Assembly (NCBI RefSeq): GCF_032017025.1
Contig: NZ_DALZQO010000003.1
Span: forward strand, 62,001-126,000
Source of the DNA: Hydrogenoanaerobacterium sp032017025
GTDB lineage: Bacteria > Bacillota > Clostridia > Oscillospirales > Ruminococcaceae
Length of the DNA: 64,000 bases
Reading direction: 5' to 3'
Shown: positions 15,971 to 22,942 of the stretch, one piece after another
Layout of the letters: every line of letters starts with the position of its first letter
Position numbering within the stretch: position 1 is the first letter of the stretch
Position numbers and translations under genes: made by a program
The notes under the pieces: model-generated
What the model was told of the DNA's origin: nothing
Databases searched by the model: none
Seen by the model: the letters and a program-made list of their open reading frames with translations, nothing else

Positions 15971-16825
15971 ATGGCAACTTTTTATAATCAAGCAACTTTA
16001 TCATATAATGGAAATGTTATTAACTCTAATATTACAACAGGTGAATTATTAGAGGTTCTTTCTGCAACAAAAACTGCAGTGATGGACGATTATGTCGCAA
16101 ACGACGATGTAACGTATGTTATAAGCATTGTTAATGCAGGTGCAACAGCATTTACAGGTTTAACGATTACGGATAATCTCGGCACTTATGCGTTTGGAGC
16201 AACAGAATTAGTGCCGCTAACCTATATAGCGGGTTCGATTCGATATTATATTAACGGCGTTTTGCAAGCAGTTCCATCAGCTGTTGGTGGCCCACCATTG
16301 GTTATTACCGGCATTAATGTGCCTGCCAATGGAAATGCAACAATCATTTATGAGGTTCATGCAAACCAATATGCTCCCTTAGGTGTAGATGGTACCATTG
16401 TAAATGAAGCCGAAATAACAGGTGGGGGATTAGCTACTGCTATTCTTATTTCGGAAACAATTAGCACTGAGAATATTGCAGTCCTTACCATTAGTAAAAG
16501 CATTTGTCCTTCAACTGTAACTGAAAATGGACAGTTAATCTATACTTTTACTATCCAAAACACGGGCAATACTGCAGCAACAGCCGTAGATAATGTTATT
16601 CTTACGGATACCTTCAATCCCATTTTGAACCCTATTAGTGTAACATTTAATGGCGCTAATTGGAGTGTTCCCGTAAATTACTCCTATGATAATACAACAG
16701 GTGAATTTGCAACCGCATCCGGCCAAATTACAGTGCCTGCCGCAATCTTCACTCAAGACCCAGTAAATGGTAACTGGGAAGTTACTCCAGGCGTGAGCAC
16801 ACTAGTTGTAACGGGAACTGTATAA
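15971..16825 (+). CDS. DUF11-repeat protein, possible surface or appendage protein
   Basis: 284 residues made of two DUF11-like beta-sandwich repeats (about 28-150 and 165-280). The repeats carry the usual VTYVISIVNAGATAFTGLTITDNL and LIYTFTIQNTGNTAATAVDNVILTD motifs. It is rich in Thr, Asn and Ala and lacks Lys in long stretches. There is no signal peptide, membrane segment or sorting motif. Proteins with this make-up are found on spores or as exported fibres in Clostridia, by routes that are unclear. It has a good ribosome site (AAAGGAG) and a TATAAT at about 15934. It is cargo of the element. Confidence 0.75.
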   Translation: MATFYNQATLSYNGNVINSNITTGELLEVLSATKTAVMDDYVANDDVTYVISIVNAGATAFTGLTITDNLGTYAFGATELVPLTYIAGSIRYYINGVLQAVPSAVGGPPLVITGINVPANGNATIIYEVHANQYAPLGVDGTIVNEAEITGGGLATAILISETISTENIAVLTISKSICPSTVTENGQLIYTFTIQNTGNTAATAVDNVILTDTFNPILNPISVTFNGANWSVPVNYSYDNTTGEFATASGQITVPAAIFTQDPVNGNWEVTPGVSTLVVTGTV

Positions 16826-16934
16826 TTTAGAGTATTATCGTATTACTATTTTAAATAGTTTTTAAATCCTCGTAAAACATTGTCTGAATTAAAATGCCGT
16901 CTTCGCGGGGAATGATAGTAAAACAAAACAGTAA

Positions 16935-16969
16935 AAGACGGAGCGACTCTTAACGAGTAGCTCCGTCTT
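16935..16969 (-). terminator. Terminator of the Cro-like gene
   Basis: AAGACGGAGC and GCTCCGTCTT form a 10-bp stem with a 15-nt loop. On the minus strand TTTTACTGTTTTGTTTT follows. The stop codon of the regulator lies in the loop region. Confidence 0.7.
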
Positions 16970-17171
16970 CTTTATCTGGGATATATTCGACGAGATCACC
17001 TGGTTGGCATTCAAGCAATTCACACAACTTTGCAATGGTGGACATATTGACATCAGTGTTTTTAACAAGTCTTGCAACAATTGTTGGAGAGATTCCCATT
17101 TTACGCAAGTCAAATTTTTTTACTCCCTTTATCTCCATGAGTTCAAAAAGTTTTCTATAAGAAACAGGCAC
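16950..17171 (-). CDS. Cro/C1-type helix-turn-helix regulator
   Basis: 73 residues from the GTG at 17171, chosen because AAAGGAGGG lies 6-8 bp upstream (the longer frame would place this site inside the gene). The helix-turn-helix covers about residues 18-60: FDLRKMGISPTIVARLVKNTDVNMSTIAKLCELLECQPGDLVEY, typical of the short YozG-like XRE group. It is divergent from the gene at 17350. Operator-like repeats lie in both promoters, so it probably represses itself and the divergent gene. Confidence 0.88.
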   Translation of the reverse strand: MPVSYRKLFELMEIKGVKKFDLRKMGISPTIVARLVKNTDVNMSTIAKLCELLECQPGDLVEYIPDKEDGATR

Positions 17172-17194
17172 GGATAACCCTCCTTTCAAGTCTT

Positions 17195-17223
17195 ATTGTA
17201 TCTTATTGTATACGATAAGTCAA
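17195..17223 (-). promoter_or_regulatory. Promoter of the Cro-like regulator
   Basis: On the minus strand TTGACT, a 17-bp spacer and TACAAT. The near-palindrome CTTATTGTATACGATAAG (17202-17219) fills the spacer, a good position for repression. Confidence 0.75.
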
Positions 17224-17247
17224 CACAATATCGTACACAATAAGATA

Positions 17248-17285
17248 CAATTAGCAATGTACATCTTTGTGTACATTGCTAATTG
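17248..17285. repeat. Perfect 16-bp inverted repeat between divergent promoters
   Basis: CAATTAGCAATGTACA and its exact complement are separated by 6 bp. The right arm reaches into the -35 box of the plus-strand promoter. It may be an operator for a dimer of dimers or an insulating hairpin. Confidence 0.85.
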
Positions 17286-17311
17286 ATAAAATGTATCCTA
17301 TAGTGTACAAT
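17283..17311 (+). promoter_or_regulatory. Promoter of the gene at 17350
   Basis: TTGATA, a 17-bp spacer and TACAAT. The -10 box lies inside GTGTACAATAAG, a half-site that also occurs in the divergent promoter, which supports shared control by the Cro-like protein. Confidence 0.75.
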
Positions 17312-17349
17312 AAGTGCATAAGGTAAAACAAAAACAGGAGGGTATGAAG

Positions 17350-17580
17350 ATGAGAGCAAGCACCGCAATGACGCTTAAGCGGGTTACAAACAAAATTCCC
17401 GGAAACCAACACATCATGGTAAGAGATTATCTATCTGGTGTGCACTATGCCGACGGAACTGCAAATGAAATCAACGAGAAAGTGTTAGATAATAGGCGGG
17501 AATTGAAAATGTCCAATGTCTACGGAATATCGATTGAGGGTAACAACATCATTGCAATAGATGTGCTGATTGAGGAATAG
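17350..17580 (+). CDS. Hypothetical protein, 76 aa (element gene)
   Basis: Starts MRASTAMTLKRV. The ATG at 17350 has the better spacing to CAGGAGGG than the ATG at 17344. A small, probably soluble protein with a GTANEINEKVLDNRRE segment and an acidic tail. No family is recognised. It is the first gene to the right of the Cro-like switch and should be controlled by it. Confidence 0.62.
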   Translation: MRASTAMTLKRVTNKIPGNQHIMVRDYLSGVHYADGTANEINEKVLDNRRELKMSNVYGISIEGNNIIAIDVLIEE

Positions 17581-17648
17581 TCCCACTGACGAGCTGTAAA
17601 CCCCGAAAGGGGTCTGCGGATAGCAAATAAATGATAAGGGGAACAAAA

Positions 17649-17810
17649 ATGATAACGTATTATCAAAATTGGACAGAGAATGAGCTCCGTAATGCTATAT
17701 GGCAATTATCAAATGGTATGTCTTGTAGGGGCCCATATGCAGATAAAGAACTGATACGTAGAGAATTAAGACGACGCGGGCTATCAGATGAGGGTTATCA
17801 CAACACATAA
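17649..17810 (+). CDS. Hypothetical protein, 53 aa (element gene)
   Basis: Frame from ATG at 17649 behind AAGGGGAAC. The sequence has an N-terminal YYQNWTENELRNAIW segment and a basic ELIRRELRRRGL helix, a pattern seen in small element-encoded proteins of Clostridia. No function is known. It follows the 76-residue gene after about 70 bp and precedes the coiled-coil gene by about 40 bp, so the three probably share one transcript. Confidence 0.6.
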   Translation: MITYYQNWTENELRNAIWQLSNGMSCRGPYADKELIRRELRRRGLSDEGYHNT

Positions 17811-17851
17811 GCCGCTACAGCCCAGCATGAGGCATCAGAAAGGAAAATATC

Positions 17852-18082
17852 ATGAACAAGCAAAGAAGAAAAACCTTACAGGAACTGAAAGATCAGCTTT
17901 CGGACTTACGAGACGCTTTGGAGATGATTATGGATGAGGAGGAAGAATATCGTGATAACATTCCAGAAAATTTGCAAGGTTCTGAACGTTATGAGAGAGC
18001 CGATGAAGCATGCGACAACCTTTATGAAGCTGTGAGCAGCTTGGAAGGTGCTATAGAAAGCATCGAATCTTTACTTGAGTAA
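17852..18082 (+). CDS. Hypothetical coiled-coil protein, 76 aa (element gene)
   Basis: A strongly acidic helical protein with heptad-like leucines (LQELKDQLSDLRDALEMIMDEEEEY) and a second helix at the C terminus. The ribosome site is AAAGGAAA. Similar short proteins are common in clostridial plasmids and ICEs; no function is known. Confidence 0.72.
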   Translation: MNKQRRKTLQELKDQLSDLRDALEMIMDEEEEYRDNIPENLQGSERYERADEACDNLYEAVSSLEGAIESIESLLE

Positions 18083-18228
18083 TCAAATTAAAAACGGCGC
18101 GCTTGCCGCGCCACCGTCCGTCGGTAAAAGTCCGACGCTGAATGAGCAGGAGCGAAACGGTGCATTTTTGCTTGCGAGGGCAGGATATTTATGTAATGTT
18201 TTTTCTTCAGCTGTTTACTGGTAAATAC

Positions 18229-18257
18229 TTGCAATGCTTGACAGCTTGTGCTATATT
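18229..18257 (+). promoter_or_regulatory. Putative promoter of a small RNA
   Basis: TTGCAA, a 17-bp spacer and TATATT; an overlapping TTGACA lies 8 bp before the -10 box. A strong terminator follows about 150-200 bp downstream with no convincing gene between. Confidence 0.45.
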
Positions 18258-18263
18258 AGTTTC

Positions 18264-18467
18264 AGACAACAGAAAAACACCCTCACAGCGCACTGCCTGC
18301 TTGCAACAGACAATGCGCATTCGCCTTAAAGATGAACATAACATCTTGTAAGACTTATGAGAGTGCATTCATGTCGTGATTTTAGCACGACTTGATATAC
18401 ACTGTCAAGAGCTTTCAGATGCTAACCATCCATCAAGATGTATCTGAAGGCTCTTGTTTTTTGTTTT
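18264..18467 (+). ncRNA. Candidate small RNA of the element, about 200 nt
   Basis: The interval runs from a promoter-like sequence to a strong terminator and holds no plausible gene. It contains a small hairpin (GTCGTG...CACGAC, 18373-18391) and then the terminator stem. It lies in the last kilobase of the element, before the tRNA. No known RNA family is recognised. Confidence 0.4.
18406..18467 (+). terminator. Strong terminator of the candidate small RNA
   Basis: CAAGAGC with GCTCTTG, extended by TTTCAGAT/ATCTGAAG, forms a 15-bp stem with one or two mismatches. It is followed by TTTTTTGTTTT. Confidence 0.8.
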
Positions 18468-18877
18468 AAGGTGGTCACAACCGCTTTAAATATACCCATA
18501 CCGAATAGTAAGTTCAGTCGAATAAACCTAATCGGTATGTATTGCGGAAAAGCTCGCAAGAATACACCCAGCGACCTGACCGCGATTGGAGTACATTGAA
18601 AACTGAACAACTCGAATTGACAAGGGATATCAAGTTGGTGAGATAGTGTGCCACGACATTGTTTAACACGATCGAGCACGCCTCACGTTGCATAGCAACG
18701 ACCGATAACGTGTTATAAGACGTATTTACGCTTACACAGGAACAGTAGTCAATGTAGAGCCAAAATTATATAATCACCGAGCGGAGGATGTTAGCGCATT
18801 CTCTGCTCGGATTATATACCGTTATACCACAAAAGAGCCTATAGAAAATAGACTTTTTTGTGATATAATGTGAATAA
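18468..18877. other. Non-coding right end of the element
   Basis: No gene seen. It holds an 8-bp stem CATACCGA...TCGGTATG (about 18496-18542), a boxA-like stretch GTACATTGAAAACTGAACAA (18591-18610) similar to those before bacterial 23S rRNA genes, and a long imperfect hairpin at 18767-18818. These could be arm sites or an antitermination leader. Confidence 0.45.
18767..18818. repeat. Imperfect long hairpin near attR
   Basis: TATATAATCACCGAGCGGAG pairs with CTCTGCTCGGATTATATA across a 14-nt loop, with two mismatches or bulges. No T-run follows. It sits about 60 bp from the tRNA gene, where integrase or excisionase sites are often found. Confidence 0.6.
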
Positions 18878-18935
18878 TGGTGCCGCTGACCGGAATTGAA
18901 CCGGTACGATGTTGCCATCGAGGGATTTTAAGTCC
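18877..18935 (-). repeat. attR core inside tRNA-Leu
   Basis: The 59 bp shared with 9913-9971, from the anticodon stem to the CCA end. The tRNA 5' half lies only on this side, so this is the end that keeps the functional gene. Confidence 0.88.
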
Positions 18936-18965
18936 CTTGCGTCTGCCGATTCCGCCACAGCGGCA
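18878..18965 (-). tRNA. tRNA-Leu(UAA)
   Basis: A complete gene with encoded CCA. The acceptor TGCCGCT pairs with AGCGGCA. The anticodon arm GGGACTTAAAATCCC gives anticodon TAA. A long variable arm (CGATGGCAACATCG) and a normal TΨC arm (CCGGTTCAATTCCGG) identify it as a class II leucine tRNA. Its 3' half is the integration site of the element to its 3' side. Confidence 0.95.
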
Positions 18966-18989
18966 AATCTGTTGTAAATCGACTTAATA

Positions 18990-19018
18990 ATGATACAATA
19001 TTCCCCCCTGCTTGTCAA
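18990..19018 (-). promoter_or_regulatory. Promoter of tRNA-Leu
   Basis: On the minus strand TTGACA, a 17-bp spacer and TATCAT, about 25 bp before the tRNA 5' end. Confidence 0.85.
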
Positions 19019-19262
19019 TACGAGGAATAGATAATTCCTCGGGTTTGAACTTAACCCATATCTAGTAGGTGCCGTACGTGTTATACACTAGACAAAAGAA
19101 ATTTGTTCGTAGAATGCCGTATTGTTTACAATTTGTAAATAAATTATGTATATATAGGTTATATTTGGTGGTATAATAAACATATGGAAATATAGAAAGA
19201 AATAATTAGAGTTATCTGCAAAAGTGGTTACAAATGAATTACAAATTAGTGTCAAAACAGTG
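19019..19262. other. Intergenic, no gene seen
   Basis: A+T-rich sequence between tRNA-Leu and the first surface-protein promoter. No supported gene on either strand; the long minus-strand frame here has no ribosome site and an unlikely composition. Confidence 0.45.
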
Positions 19263-19291
19263 TTGACAAAATTTCCCGATTGTCGTATACT
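19263..19291 (+). promoter_or_regulatory. Promoter of the first NPxTG surface protein
   Basis: TTGACA, a 17-bp spacer and TATACT. The untranslated leader is about 85 nt and holds a short GGGGAGCTAGAGACCCC hairpin. Confidence 0.82.
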
Positions 19292-19382
19292 AAGGTTACA
19301 GGGATGAGGGGAGCTAGAGACCCCGCACCGTAATACAAAGTATTCAAACAATATAAACTATTTCTATCAGGAGGTACAAATC

Positions 19383-20552
19383 ATGAAAAAAGTATTAACA
19401 ATTGTTCTCGCGCTGACACTTGCGCTGGGTATGTCTACAGTTGCATTTGCGGCAAGCAAAACCGAAAACATTCATGTCAACGACTCGGAGATCTACACCT
19501 ATGATTCCAAGGCGAAAAAAATGGAAAAATCAGACACTTCAAAAAATTTAATTCCAGGGAAGACCTATTATATTCCTGTAGAGAATTTAGATACTAACTA
19601 CAGCAAGAAGGATAGTAGTACACCTTATGGAAACATCACCTCTACCAGTGCACTCAGTGGCTACAAGGTTAGACGTTCTATTGATGAGGGTGCAAAGGTA
19701 ATTAGTGATGTGCAGTTTGTTATTAAAGATGTAAGCAATGGATATAGCACTACAGTGCATTCCAGCAACAAATATGCATTTATTGCGGTTACGACCAAAG
19801 ATAATTTTGCTACAAGTGACATTACGGTAACAATGGATATTAACGTGTATGGCAGCAGCACCTATAAATTTGATGGGAACGTAAAGGATGTTACAGTTCC
19901 TTTTAACTATGATTTCACTTATGGCACAAAAGACGCTACCAACTATATCTCTGTAAGTGATGCAACTCCTGTAGTCAATTTCGATAACGTAGACAGCGAT
20001 GAGATTGAGATTGGTTTCAACGATGCAAAAGACGATGTCCGTTTCGTAGTTAACGCAAAAGGCCAAAAAGAACTATTCCTGCGCTACAGCGATGACGAGA
20101 CCAGCTCTGCAGCTTCTGCAATCGCGGACAAATATCCCGAGGCTGCCCTTGACTTCCACCTGTTCGAAGGCAACAACAAAACTTTCCGTAGAACCGGTAA
20201 GCTCTATATTCCTGCAAAAGAGATTGAAGTGAAAGACGGCAAGATGGCTGCTCCGTACCTGTACGAAATTGTAAATGGAAAACTGACCGACATCAAAGCC
20301 ACTTACGATTCTAACGCTGAGGAGTTCGTAATCTCCACCAACAAACTCGGTAACTACGTAGTTTCCGACACTAAACTGAAGAGCACTTCTGATAAAGACG
20401 AGAGTTCTTCCAAAGATGAGACATCTTCTGGCAATGGCTCAACGGGTAACCCCGATACTGGTGCAAATGATGTTATAGGCGTGGCGGTAGCACTCGCAAT
20501 TGTTTCTCTGGCAGCAATTGGCGCTACTTCCTTTAAAAAGCGTACAAAATAA
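19383..20552 (+). CDS. NPxTG-anchored surface protein 1
   Basis: 389 residues. A signal peptide (MKKVLTIVLALTLALG...VAFAA, cut near residue 24) leads into an unknown extracellular region of about 310 residues. A Ser/Lys/Glu-rich linker follows, then NPDTGA, a hydrophobic segment and KKRTK. This is a sortase sorting signal with Asn in place of the first residue of LPxTG. The two genes that follow have the same signal-peptide style and C-terminal layout. The region RRTGKLYI...YEIVNGKLTDI resembles RTTGTLSI...YRYLNGKLTKV in the third protein, so they are paralogues. The ligand is unknown. The lipobox-bearing class B sortase at 24000 is the likely anchoring enzyme. Confidence 0.85.
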   Translation: MKKVLTIVLALTLALGMSTVAFAASKTENIHVNDSEIYTYDSKAKKMEKSDTSKNLIPGKTYYIPVENLDTNYSKKDSSTPYGNITSTSALSGYKVRRSIDEGAKVISDVQFVIKDVSNGYSTTVHSSNKYAFIAVTTKDNFATSDITVTMDINVYGSSTYKFDGNVKDVTVPFNYDFTYGTKDATNYISVSDATPVVNFDNVDSDEIEIGFNDAKDDVRFVVNAKGQKELFLRYSDDETSSAASAIADKYPEAALDFHLFEGNNKTFRRTGKLYIPAKEIEVKDGKMAAPYLYEIVNGKLTDIKATYDSNAEEFVISTNKLGNYVVSDTKLKSTSDKDESSSKDETSSGNGSTGNPDTGANDVIGVAVALAIVSLAAIGATSFKKRTK

Positions 20553-20570
20553 TTTAATTGAATCATACGA

Positions 20571-20597
20571 AAAGGGACACCACGGTGTCCCTTTTTA
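20571..20597 (+). terminator. Terminator of surface protein gene 1
   Basis: GGGACACC and GGTGTCCC form a tight hairpin flanked by AAA and TTTTT. Confidence 0.88.
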
Positions 20598-20650
20598 AAT
20601 TGTATAGTTATAAATCCCCGCATCTATGCACTAAAAACAGGGAATAATCA

Positions 20651-20679
20651 TTGATAAAGTCACCAGTTTGGGTTATAAT
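20651..20679 (+). promoter_or_regulatory. Promoter of the second NPxTG surface protein
   Basis: TTGATA, a 17-bp spacer and TATAAT. Confidence 0.85.
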
Positions 20680-20733
20680 TAGAATAAGACAAATAATGTT
20701 AAGGGTATGGCCCTATCTTACAGGAGGATTATC

Positions 20734-21450
20734 ATGAAAAAGGTGTTGGCAATTGTTTTGGCAGTTATCTTAGTGTTCGGAATGTCTACCGTTGCATTTG
20801 CAGCGCGAGTTGTTGATATGGGCAGCCTGGGCGGAGATTTGTTTTTGTACAATGCCTCGAAAGAAAAAATGGAATCCATCGGCGTGGGCAGTGAGCCTGT
20901 GTCATCGGGTTCAACCCTATATATTCCACTGAGAACCAAAGTGGATACCGACGATGGGATAAAGAGTGCCAATATTTCAAAAGTTTCTGATTTAGGCGAC
21001 TATAAAATGAAGCTGAGCGTTACCGAGGGTAAAGGCATGGTGGAAAGTGCTCGTTTTACCATACAGGATGATTTTGACGGACGCAATGCGGCGCATGTTG
21101 CGATTAAAACCAAACCAAATACCACCGGTAAAAAGGTAGATGTAGAGTTTACTCTTACCGTAACCCCCAACAACGGCGCTACTCTTGAAGGCATAGATTA
21201 TGCTTTCGAATACGACTTCTACTTTACGATAGCACCTGCCAAGGGCGAAACGGCGCCTTCCGGAAGCAATAAGGAAGAGACTAAACCGGAATCGAGCTCT
21301 GCCGCGCCTGCTGAAAACAGCAATGCGGCCAACGCTCCATCCAATACCGATGCAGAGAAAAACCCCGAAACAGGTGCGAGCAGCTTTGCCGCGCTTACTG
21401 CTGTAGCAGTGCTCGCATGTACCGCGGTACTTGCAACAAAAAAGAAATAG
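20734..21450 (+). CDS. NPxTG-anchored surface protein 2 (short paralogue)
   Basis: 238 residues from ATG at 20734 (CAGGAGG 8 bp upstream). The signal peptide MKKVLAIVLAVILVFGMSTVAFAA is nearly the same as in the first protein. The mature part has only the N-terminal kind of domain (LFLYNASKEKMES..., matching IYTYDSKAKKMEK in protein 1). It then has a Ser/Glu/Pro linker and NPETGA plus a membrane segment ending KKK. The second domain of the neighbours (the RTTG...NGKL part) is missing. Own promoter and terminator. Confidence 0.85.
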   Translation: MKKVLAIVLAVILVFGMSTVAFAARVVDMGSLGGDLFLYNASKEKMESIGVGSEPVSSGSTLYIPLRTKVDTDDGIKSANISKVSDLGDYKMKLSVTEGKGMVESARFTIQDDFDGRNAAHVAIKTKPNTTGKKVDVEFTLTVTPNNGATLEGIDYAFEYDFYFTIAPAKGETAPSGSNKEETKPESSSAAPAENSNAANAPSNTDAEKNPETGASSFAALTAVAVLACTAVLATKKK

Positions 21451-21468
21451 GGCAGATATGCTTATGAT

Positions 21469-21500
21469 AAAAAAGGAACGCTTTTGCGTTCCTTTTTATT
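21469..21500 (+). terminator. Terminator of surface protein gene 2
   Basis: AAAAAGGAACGC and GCGTTCCTTTTT with a TTTT loop. Confidence 0.88.
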
Positions 21501-21586
21501 TTCCATGATCCTAGCAGTACACATGGTAATGTTTACAAATTGTTACTTAGTTCAATTCAAAATTACAAATTGGTAACAAAAACCTC

Positions 21587-21615
21587 TTGATTTGCATCGA
21601 GATCACCCCTATAAT
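21587..21615 (+). promoter_or_regulatory. Promoter of the third NPxTG surface protein
   Basis: TTGATT, a 17-bp spacer and TATAAT. Confidence 0.82.
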
Positions 21616-21691
21616 GGGAAACAAGCCAAGCACACACGACAGGTTTGTTAAGTGTGCTGAGAGCTACAAAATTAAATCAGGAGGAAACCAA

Positions 21692-22777
21692 ATGAAAAAG
21701 ATCATTGCTATGATCCTTGCTCTGACAACAGCGGCAAGTCTCGCGGTTACTGCATTCGCTGAGACATCTGACAATAATACCGAAGCAAAAAATGCCACCA
21801 TTTCTTTTGATAAGGATGCTGACGGCGTTGAGCTGAACAAAGACACCGTACTTACCCCTGGCAAAACCTACTACTTCCCCGTGAAGTACACCGCTGCAGG
21901 CAGCGACACTGCAGAGGCTCTTACTTCTGCACAGTTCAACAGCTTCAAATTCCACTTTGCAAACGAAGAGGGCAAACGCTCTATCGATAGCATCAAAGTT
22001 GAGAAGTACAAATCTGTTTACAGCCTGGCAGTAAAAACCAAAGCTGGTTGGCCTACCACCATCTCTGATGTTGCTTACGCTGTAACTGTTATCGACACCA
22101 AAAACACAGACGCTGAGATCAACGCAGCTTCCCTGAACTTCCAGGTTGGCTACAAAACCATTGATGAGAGCGCTCTCAAAAACCCCGATTACGTTACTGT
22201 TAACCCCTCTGCTCCTGTAATTACTGAGGACAACTTCAACACCCTCAATGACCTTGCAGACGGCAAAGAAGTTACCTTCGCTAACGGCGACTGGGAGTTT
22301 ACTGTTCGCGTTAAAGGCATGAAAGATACTAACATGGTTTCTAATCAGGACGACATCGACGAGATCGTTGAGAAGTTCGAAGGTCAGGAATTTAAATTCG
22401 TATCCTTCCCCGGCGGCCCTGAGTTCCGTACAACCGGTACTTTGAGCATCGACGTTTCTTCTGAGATGGAAGATTATGCTGGCAAATTCTTTGTATACAG
22501 ATACCTCAATGGCAAACTCACCAAAGTTGATGCTTCTGTAAATGCAGATGATGAGCTGCTCACCATCAAAACCAAACAGCTCGGCAGATTTGTTATCACC
22601 AACAAAGAGATCAAAGACAACACCATCGTAGTTGAGGGTGGCAACAACGGTTCTTCCTCCAACGGCAATGGCTCTGAGAAAAACCCCGACACAGGCGCTA
22701 ACGATTTCGTTGGTCTGGCTGTAGCTATGGCTGCTGTAGCAGCTGCTGGCATCGTGGTTGCTCGCAAACGCAAATAA
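21692..22777 (+). CDS. NPxTG-anchored surface protein 3
   Basis: 361 residues from ATG at 21692 (CAGGAGG upstream). The signal peptide is cut after about 22 residues. The mature part is acidic, with a TPGKTYYFPV segment shared with protein 1 (IPGKTYYIPV) and a C-terminal domain with FRTTGTLSI and LNGKLTKV. It ends with NPDTGA, a hydrophobic helix and RKRK. The very even codon choice (for example repeated ttc, aaa, gac, ctg) suggests strong expression. Function unknown; probably a major surface protein. Confidence 0.85.
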   Translation: MKKIIAMILALTTAASLAVTAFAETSDNNTEAKNATISFDKDADGVELNKDTVLTPGKTYYFPVKYTAAGSDTAEALTSAQFNSFKFHFANEEGKRSIDSIKVEKYKSVYSLAVKTKAGWPTTISDVAYAVTVIDTKNTDAEINAASLNFQVGYKTIDESALKNPDYVTVNPSAPVITEDNFNTLNDLADGKEVTFANGDWEFTVRVKGMKDTNMVSNQDDIDEIVEKFEGQEFKFVSFPGGPEFRTTGTLSIDVSSEMEDYAGKFFVYRYLNGKLTKVDASVNADDELLTIKTKQLGRFVITNKEIKDNTIVVEGGNNGSSSNGNGSEKNPDTGANDFVGLAVAMAAVAAAGIVVARKRK

Positions 22778-22799
22778 TTCGGCATAACTTTATGCTAAC

Positions 22800-22832
22800 A
22801 AAAAGAGGACGCAGAGTGCGTCCTCTTTTTTG
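22800..22832 (+). terminator. Terminator of surface protein gene 3
   Basis: AAAAAGAGGACGC and GCGTCCTCTTTTTT with a short loop. Confidence 0.88.
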
Positions 22833-22942
22833 TGCAATAAGTGTAAAGCAGCACAATTGACAAACAAACGCGAATCGAATAACATAAAAGCATAGAAGCG
22901 GCCGGTAACGGTTGTACAAGAAAGCAGATGTGACAAAAAAAG

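Larger units (their letters stand above)
9275..18935. mobile_element. Decayed integrative element inserted in tRNA-Leu(UAA)
   Basis: The full tRNA-Leu gene lies at the right end and a 59-bp copy of its 3' part at 9913-9971. Between them sit integrase pieces, a ParA remnant, a replication-like protein, SpoVG-like and DUF2786 proteins, a dead UmuC gene, an IS110 remnant and a Cro-like switch, all in A+T-richer sequence than the flanks. No relaxase, coupling protein or type IV secretion genes are seen, so it is either a small mobilisable element or a shrunken relic. The left end is rearranged: the tRNA fragment is inverted relative to the intact gene. Confidence 0.82.

Noticed and set aside
18142..18351. 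A 69-codon plus-strand frame in the right end of the element
   Set aside because: No ribosome site, unlikely composition, and it runs through the promoter and the first half of the candidate small RNA.
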